A stretch of DNA of 64,000 bases from Liolophura sinensis (Eukaryota > Mollusca > Polyplacophora > Chitonida > Chitonidae): assembly GCF_032854445.1 (NCBI RefSeq), contig NC_088302.1, forward strand, positions 26,563,080 through 26,627,079. The letters run 5' to 3'. Under the pieces are notes generated by a model. The model searched no databases, had not been told where the DNA came from, and was given only the letters and a program-made list of their open reading frames with translations. Below, one piece after another: positions 60,486 to 64,000 of this stretch. Both the position numbers and the translations under genes were made by a program. Numbering within the stretch: position 1 is the stretch's first letter; every line of letters begins with the position of its first letter.

Positions 60486-62010
60486 CCCTATTGTATAAAC
60501 TACTGCGTTATATTGTGCCCCCTTCTGTATAAATGGAAAGGCTTACTCTAAGGATGGGAGTATGAGCTGTAGACTAGGAAGTAAGCATCCAGATCGATAA
60601 GCTTTGTGTTATTGAGTTTGTTGTGAAGAAAATTCTTACAGACATCACAATTTTGTTTTAATAATACAACCAATTAAGTTTAAAGTGCTTTACATGTAGA
60701 TGTTTGTGTGATATTTATACTGTTATAATCATTTATGCATGCCTTAATCAAATTAATACACCATAACTGACACATAAGTATATACTATCTTTAAATATAA
60801 GAAGCAGGGCATGAGTGAAAGAGTATTGTGTGCTTATAAATGTCTTATTTTGCATTTCACAGATGCCTGCATAAATCGGGAGGTTTGTATGCTGTTTTCA
60901 CCAGAGAAGTGTTGAGCTGTAATTCTGACTGTTTATTTATTGAATAAAAACACCCCTGAAATGTTAAAAGTCTTTTTCCATAAGTCCTTTATGTTATCGA
61001 AGCCCAGAGCTCTGCTTAATACAGGCAAAAGCATTATAAAATAGTTAGATCATGGTGTACATTGATTACACAACACGTACCACAAGGTTTGACAGTACAT
61101 GTTCATTAATCAGCGTAGATATGGTAGTAAAAATATCAGTAATTGATGGGACTGTGTTTAGTGCACTTCGTATTGACGCATACATGTACCTAATAACATT
61201 TGCTTTACCTTCCATTTACCAAGTATGCATGTGCATTTATTTGAAGTGTCAGATTATGCATTGGATGATTCAGCTTTATCAGAAGATTGTTATCTGTTGA
61301 TGCTTTGTTTGAATTCTGGAGTTAATACTAAACAGTTTAGCACTTTTGTAATGACATTACTCGTTTTATAGAGATTTAGCAGGAATTCTACCGTATAGAG
61401 CCTAATGTTTTATTTTTTTTTATAACATAAATTATGTCAAAATGGAAGACCACCAAACCGTGTCATGGTAAATAGATAGACATGTTTTTTTTTTTTTTCG
61501 AAGTTTTTGAACTACCGATAATTAAAATCCTTTAGAAACATCGGAACTTACGGTGGTTGTTTCTGACCATATTGTGACCAATGATATCAGATCAAGTTAC
61601 AGCTTACAGACTGCTAGACTACTGCATTCAGAATATACATGCATGGAGAACTATAAACGCATTCGTCGAATGAACCTTGACACCAACTATTTCAAGCAAA
61701 ACATTTTTGGTGTGACGTCATCGGTATCACTCCGTTTCGACAGACCACCATTAAATCTATGTTTTAAAAAACTTTCTCAGTTGTTTCTAATGGATTACAT
61801 CTGATCATCAGGACAAGGTTTTATTGCATTTAATCTTACGTACACTCCAGTTTAGTTTATTCACTTTTTACCTTTCAAGTTGGAGCAAAATAAAAAATAA
61901 GAATAATATATAGGCTATATTTGAAAATACTCAATGCACGGTAAAACAAATTACCTTTTTTACGTTTTTATCAGTTAAAATCTTGTTATTCATTTTGATA
62001 TTGGGCCAGT
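60486..62010. other. inserted DNA without recognisable coding
   Basis: AT-rich, with a poly-T tract near 61484-61498. Frames at 61052-61300 and 61553-61804 show no recognised motif. Confidence 0.5.
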
Positions 62011-62171
62011 TTAGGCCCAATAGCTTGTAACGAGGACGGGCCAAGGATACGGACAGTCGAGTCGCAACTTCAGCGTGGCAGGGATTTCCTTCTGCGGCTT
62101 GATTTTCACGCTGTCGATACTCAGTATTTCTGTATCCTCAGCTACTGTCAGTCGCCTCTTCTTGGTTTTAC
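62011..62171 (-). CDS. possible terminal exon or transposon ORF2 remnant, 52 residues
   Basis: After a possible acceptor (TTTTTACTTTAG) the minus strand stays open for 52 codons before TAA at 62011. The composition looks coding and is rich in Lys, Glu and Pro: KTKKRRLTVAEDTEIL, SVKIKPQKEIPATLKLRLD, CPYPWPVLVTSY. I recognise no domain. Its place near the right edge of the inserted DNA would suit the second (Myb/SANT-like) gene of a Harbinger element, but no such domain is visible. It may also be chance. Confidence 0.3.
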
Positions 62172-62475
62172 CTAAAGTAAAAACTTCTTAGTTTTACCTA
62201 AAATTTGTCGCGGTGACGTTATCTATGGGCTTTCGCCTTTCTTTGTATAATTATATAATATATTCCACCTCTGGTGAATGTGTTCACAAATTAAATTCCT
62301 ATATACATGTATGTATATGTGAATCTGATACTCGTATTTAAAATTCAATGTTCACAATCCAAATTTAAATTCAAGGAGGCAAAGGTTGGATGTATATTGT
62401 TAATTAGAAATGTCATTTTAGAGTGTCTTTTACACAACTCGTATTATTATGCCTCCCTCTTTCCTCATTGCAGAT

Positions 62476-62538
62476 CGTCGTCATATGACTGAAAAATTGT
62501 TGAGAACGACGTTAAACCCCAAGCACTCACTCACTCAC
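62476..62538 (+). mobile_element. 63-bp SINE-B tail insertion with perfect target duplication
   Basis: The fragment runs from CGTCGTCATATGACTGAAAA to the CACT tail. It is flanked by the exact 14-bp repeat TCCTCATTGCAGAT at 62462-62475 and 62539-62552. It sits just inside the right edge of the DNA that splits the 52-bp satellite, so it landed after that insertion or came with it. Confidence 0.9.
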
Positions 62539-62635
62539 TCCTCATTGCAGATGATTACAATGTCACTGGCTGGTTCGGGACACTTGGAGTCTACCCCTCG
62601 TCCCCCTTAGCGGGCGAGCTTTGTGAAACAGCCCC

Positions 62636-63525
62636 CTGGTTTATAGCTACACTATAATACAATGCTTTTTCTGTCCTTACAAAAGTGCTGGTTCACCGCT
62701 ACATGTACACTGTAATACAGTGGAATGTTCAATCTTACCAAATTGATGTATATTCTTGCAACAGGACTGATTCATAACTACTGTCTATTTTTACCAAGCG
62801 ATGGTTCACAACTACTCTGGAATACAGTGGCTGGTCTATTCTTCCTAAACTACTGGCCCACATCTACTATACACTGCAATACATTGAGCTGTCTATTCTT
62901 GCCAGTCTACCGGATCCAAGCTACACTAAAATATAGTGGTCTGTCTATACTACTTGGGCCTGTATGTTTTTACCAAACTACTGGTTCAAAGCTAAACCGG
63001 AAAACAGTGTTTTTTTCATTCTTATCAAACTGCTGTTTCATACATGTGCCTGTCAATCGTTACCAAACTACTAGCTACATTAAAACACAGCGGTTCGATC
63101 ATGTGTCCATTCTTGCCAAACTTCTGGTTTACAGATACACTGAAATAAAGTGTTCTGTCCACTGTTACGAAATTTCTAGTTAATGAATACAACGGAATAC
63201 ACAGTTCTATACTTTCATCTAAAATTATCGGATCATAGCAATATTGTAATATAATAATTTGTCCAAATTCATTAATCTACTCGTTCATAGCTCGGCTAGA
63301 TTTAATCTTTGATCATAACGTTCCAAAACAAATTCATAGCTCAAGTACTCTATCTAATTTTACTAAATTACTTTTTTGCAGATACTCTGAAAGACAGACC
63401 TCTGTGATTGATTAAACAGGTCATAGTGAATACTGGTGGGCTGTAATTTCCACTCTTCAAAAAATTGCTGCGACATATCTACACAGTAACGTTTTGTCCA
63501 GTTTCACCAGCTGTTTCATAACTCT
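62636..63525. repeat. 52-bp satellite array, right part, more diverged
   Basis: The array resumes at CTGGTTTATAGCTACAC after the inserted DNA and continues as degraded units of about 52-70 bp (CTGTCTATTCTTGCC, CACTGCAATACA, TACTGGTTCAAAGC). It fades out near 63525. A 152-codon open frame inside it (62725-63183) merely reads through the satellite units. Confidence 0.85.
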
Positions 63526-63714
63526 AATAGAGTCCACGCAGCCAAAAAGTCAGCAGACATAACGCACCACCGAGTCACATTATACTGGCATGTAGCCAAT
63601 CAGTCCTGTTGCCTTGCTCTAACCTCTCAGTGATGAGACCCAAGCGAGGCAGCAACAAATGCTATTGTTAAAGCCCCTTTCTATGATCAGGCCGGGGTTT
63701 TCCTCACAAATGTG

Positions 63715-63850
63715 ACTCAACGACAGTTACCTTCTTACAACATACAAAGCCATATTTCCATTGTACTGCTTCGTTTGTCATTTGAGTCAACGACAGTTAC
63801 CTTCTTACAACATACAAAGTCATATTTCCATTGTATTGCTTTGTTTTTCG
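63715..63850. repeat. 70-bp tandem duplication
   Basis: Two adjacent copies of a 70-bp unit beginning TCAACGACAGTTACCTTCTT, the second starting 70 bp after the first. They differ at only a few positions, which implies a recent duplication. Confidence 0.9.
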
Positions 63851-64000
63851 TTCAACGATATATATTTTCAGACAGGTTTTAAATGTCATTTTAGAAAGTG
63901 GATTAAATAACAGTCTTATCGTTAATAGGGATTCAACTTTCTGAATATAACACAGATTCTAGTGCTGAAAATTGAAATTTAGTGGAAGAGCTGTTGGTCG
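63851..64000. other. window edge, no feature seen
   Basis: AT-rich unique-looking sequence after the 70-bp duplication. Confidence 0.6.

Larger units (their letters stand above)
56959..62635. mobile_element. composite insertion splitting the 52-bp satellite
   Basis: About 5.7 kb separates two parts of one satellite array. CTGGT is present on both sides (56954-56958 and 62636-62640) and may be a short duplication. GGCCGTTTCACAAAGC at 57161-57176 matches the reverse complement of the sequence at 62618-62633 (GGCTGTTTCACAAAGC) at 15 of 16 positions, as expected for terminal inverted repeats. The left match lies about 200 bp inside the junction, so the true left end is unclear. The interior holds Harbinger-type and pogo-type transposase remnants. 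Harbinger elements normally make 3-bp duplications, which I could not confirm. Confidence 0.7.

Noticed and set aside
62725-63183. 152-codon plus-strand open frame
   Set aside because: It reads through degraded 52-bp satellite units. Repeats of CLFLP-like and YWST-like residues come from the array, not from a gene.

Overview
This window is animal nuclear DNA. It is AT-rich and gene-sparse, has intron-split coding, and is dense in dispersed tRNA-headed SINEs and tandem repeats. The only intact gene I can support is a nicotinic acetylcholine receptor (nAChR) subunit on the minus strand. Its invertebrate alpha7-like character and the two SINE families point to a lophotrochozoan, most likely a mollusc. 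That placement is inference; nothing here fixes the species.

Layout: about 1-27.4 kb is intergenic. It holds copies of two SINE families (called SINE-A and SINE-B here), small tandem repeats at 2.1, 7.8 and 17.9 kb, a hairpin at 24.2 kb, and a three-unit local duplication of 1.3-1.9 kb units at 18.7-23.3 kb. The nAChR gene lies at 27.4-38.9 kb. Five coding exons (216, 45, 110, 533 and 578 nt) have GT/AG borders and compatible phases and give a predicted 493-residue subunit. From 39 to 54.8 kb is intergenic sequence with more SINEs, a dispersed repeat pair and simple repeats. From 54.8 to 63.5 kb is a satellite and transposon district: a 19-bp minisatellite of about 1.07 kb, then a 52-bp satellite array split by about 5.7 kb of inserted DNA.

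The inserted DNA carries a decayed PIF/Harbinger (HARBI1-like) transposase, a decayed pogo/Tigger-type DDE transposase between candidate inverted ends, a possible small terminal exon and a 5'-truncated SINE-B. Matching inverted ends lie near its two edges. The order suggests satellite first, then insertion, then nested insertions and decay.

Functionally, the nAChR would form or join a cation-selective pentameric channel at the cell surface. It has a Cys-loop, vicinal loop-C cysteines, four transmembrane segments and the Glu/Lys border of M2 typical of cation channels. No prokaryotic, CRISPR or operon-type features are present. Most other open frames are short, lack homology I can recognise, or lie inside repeats.
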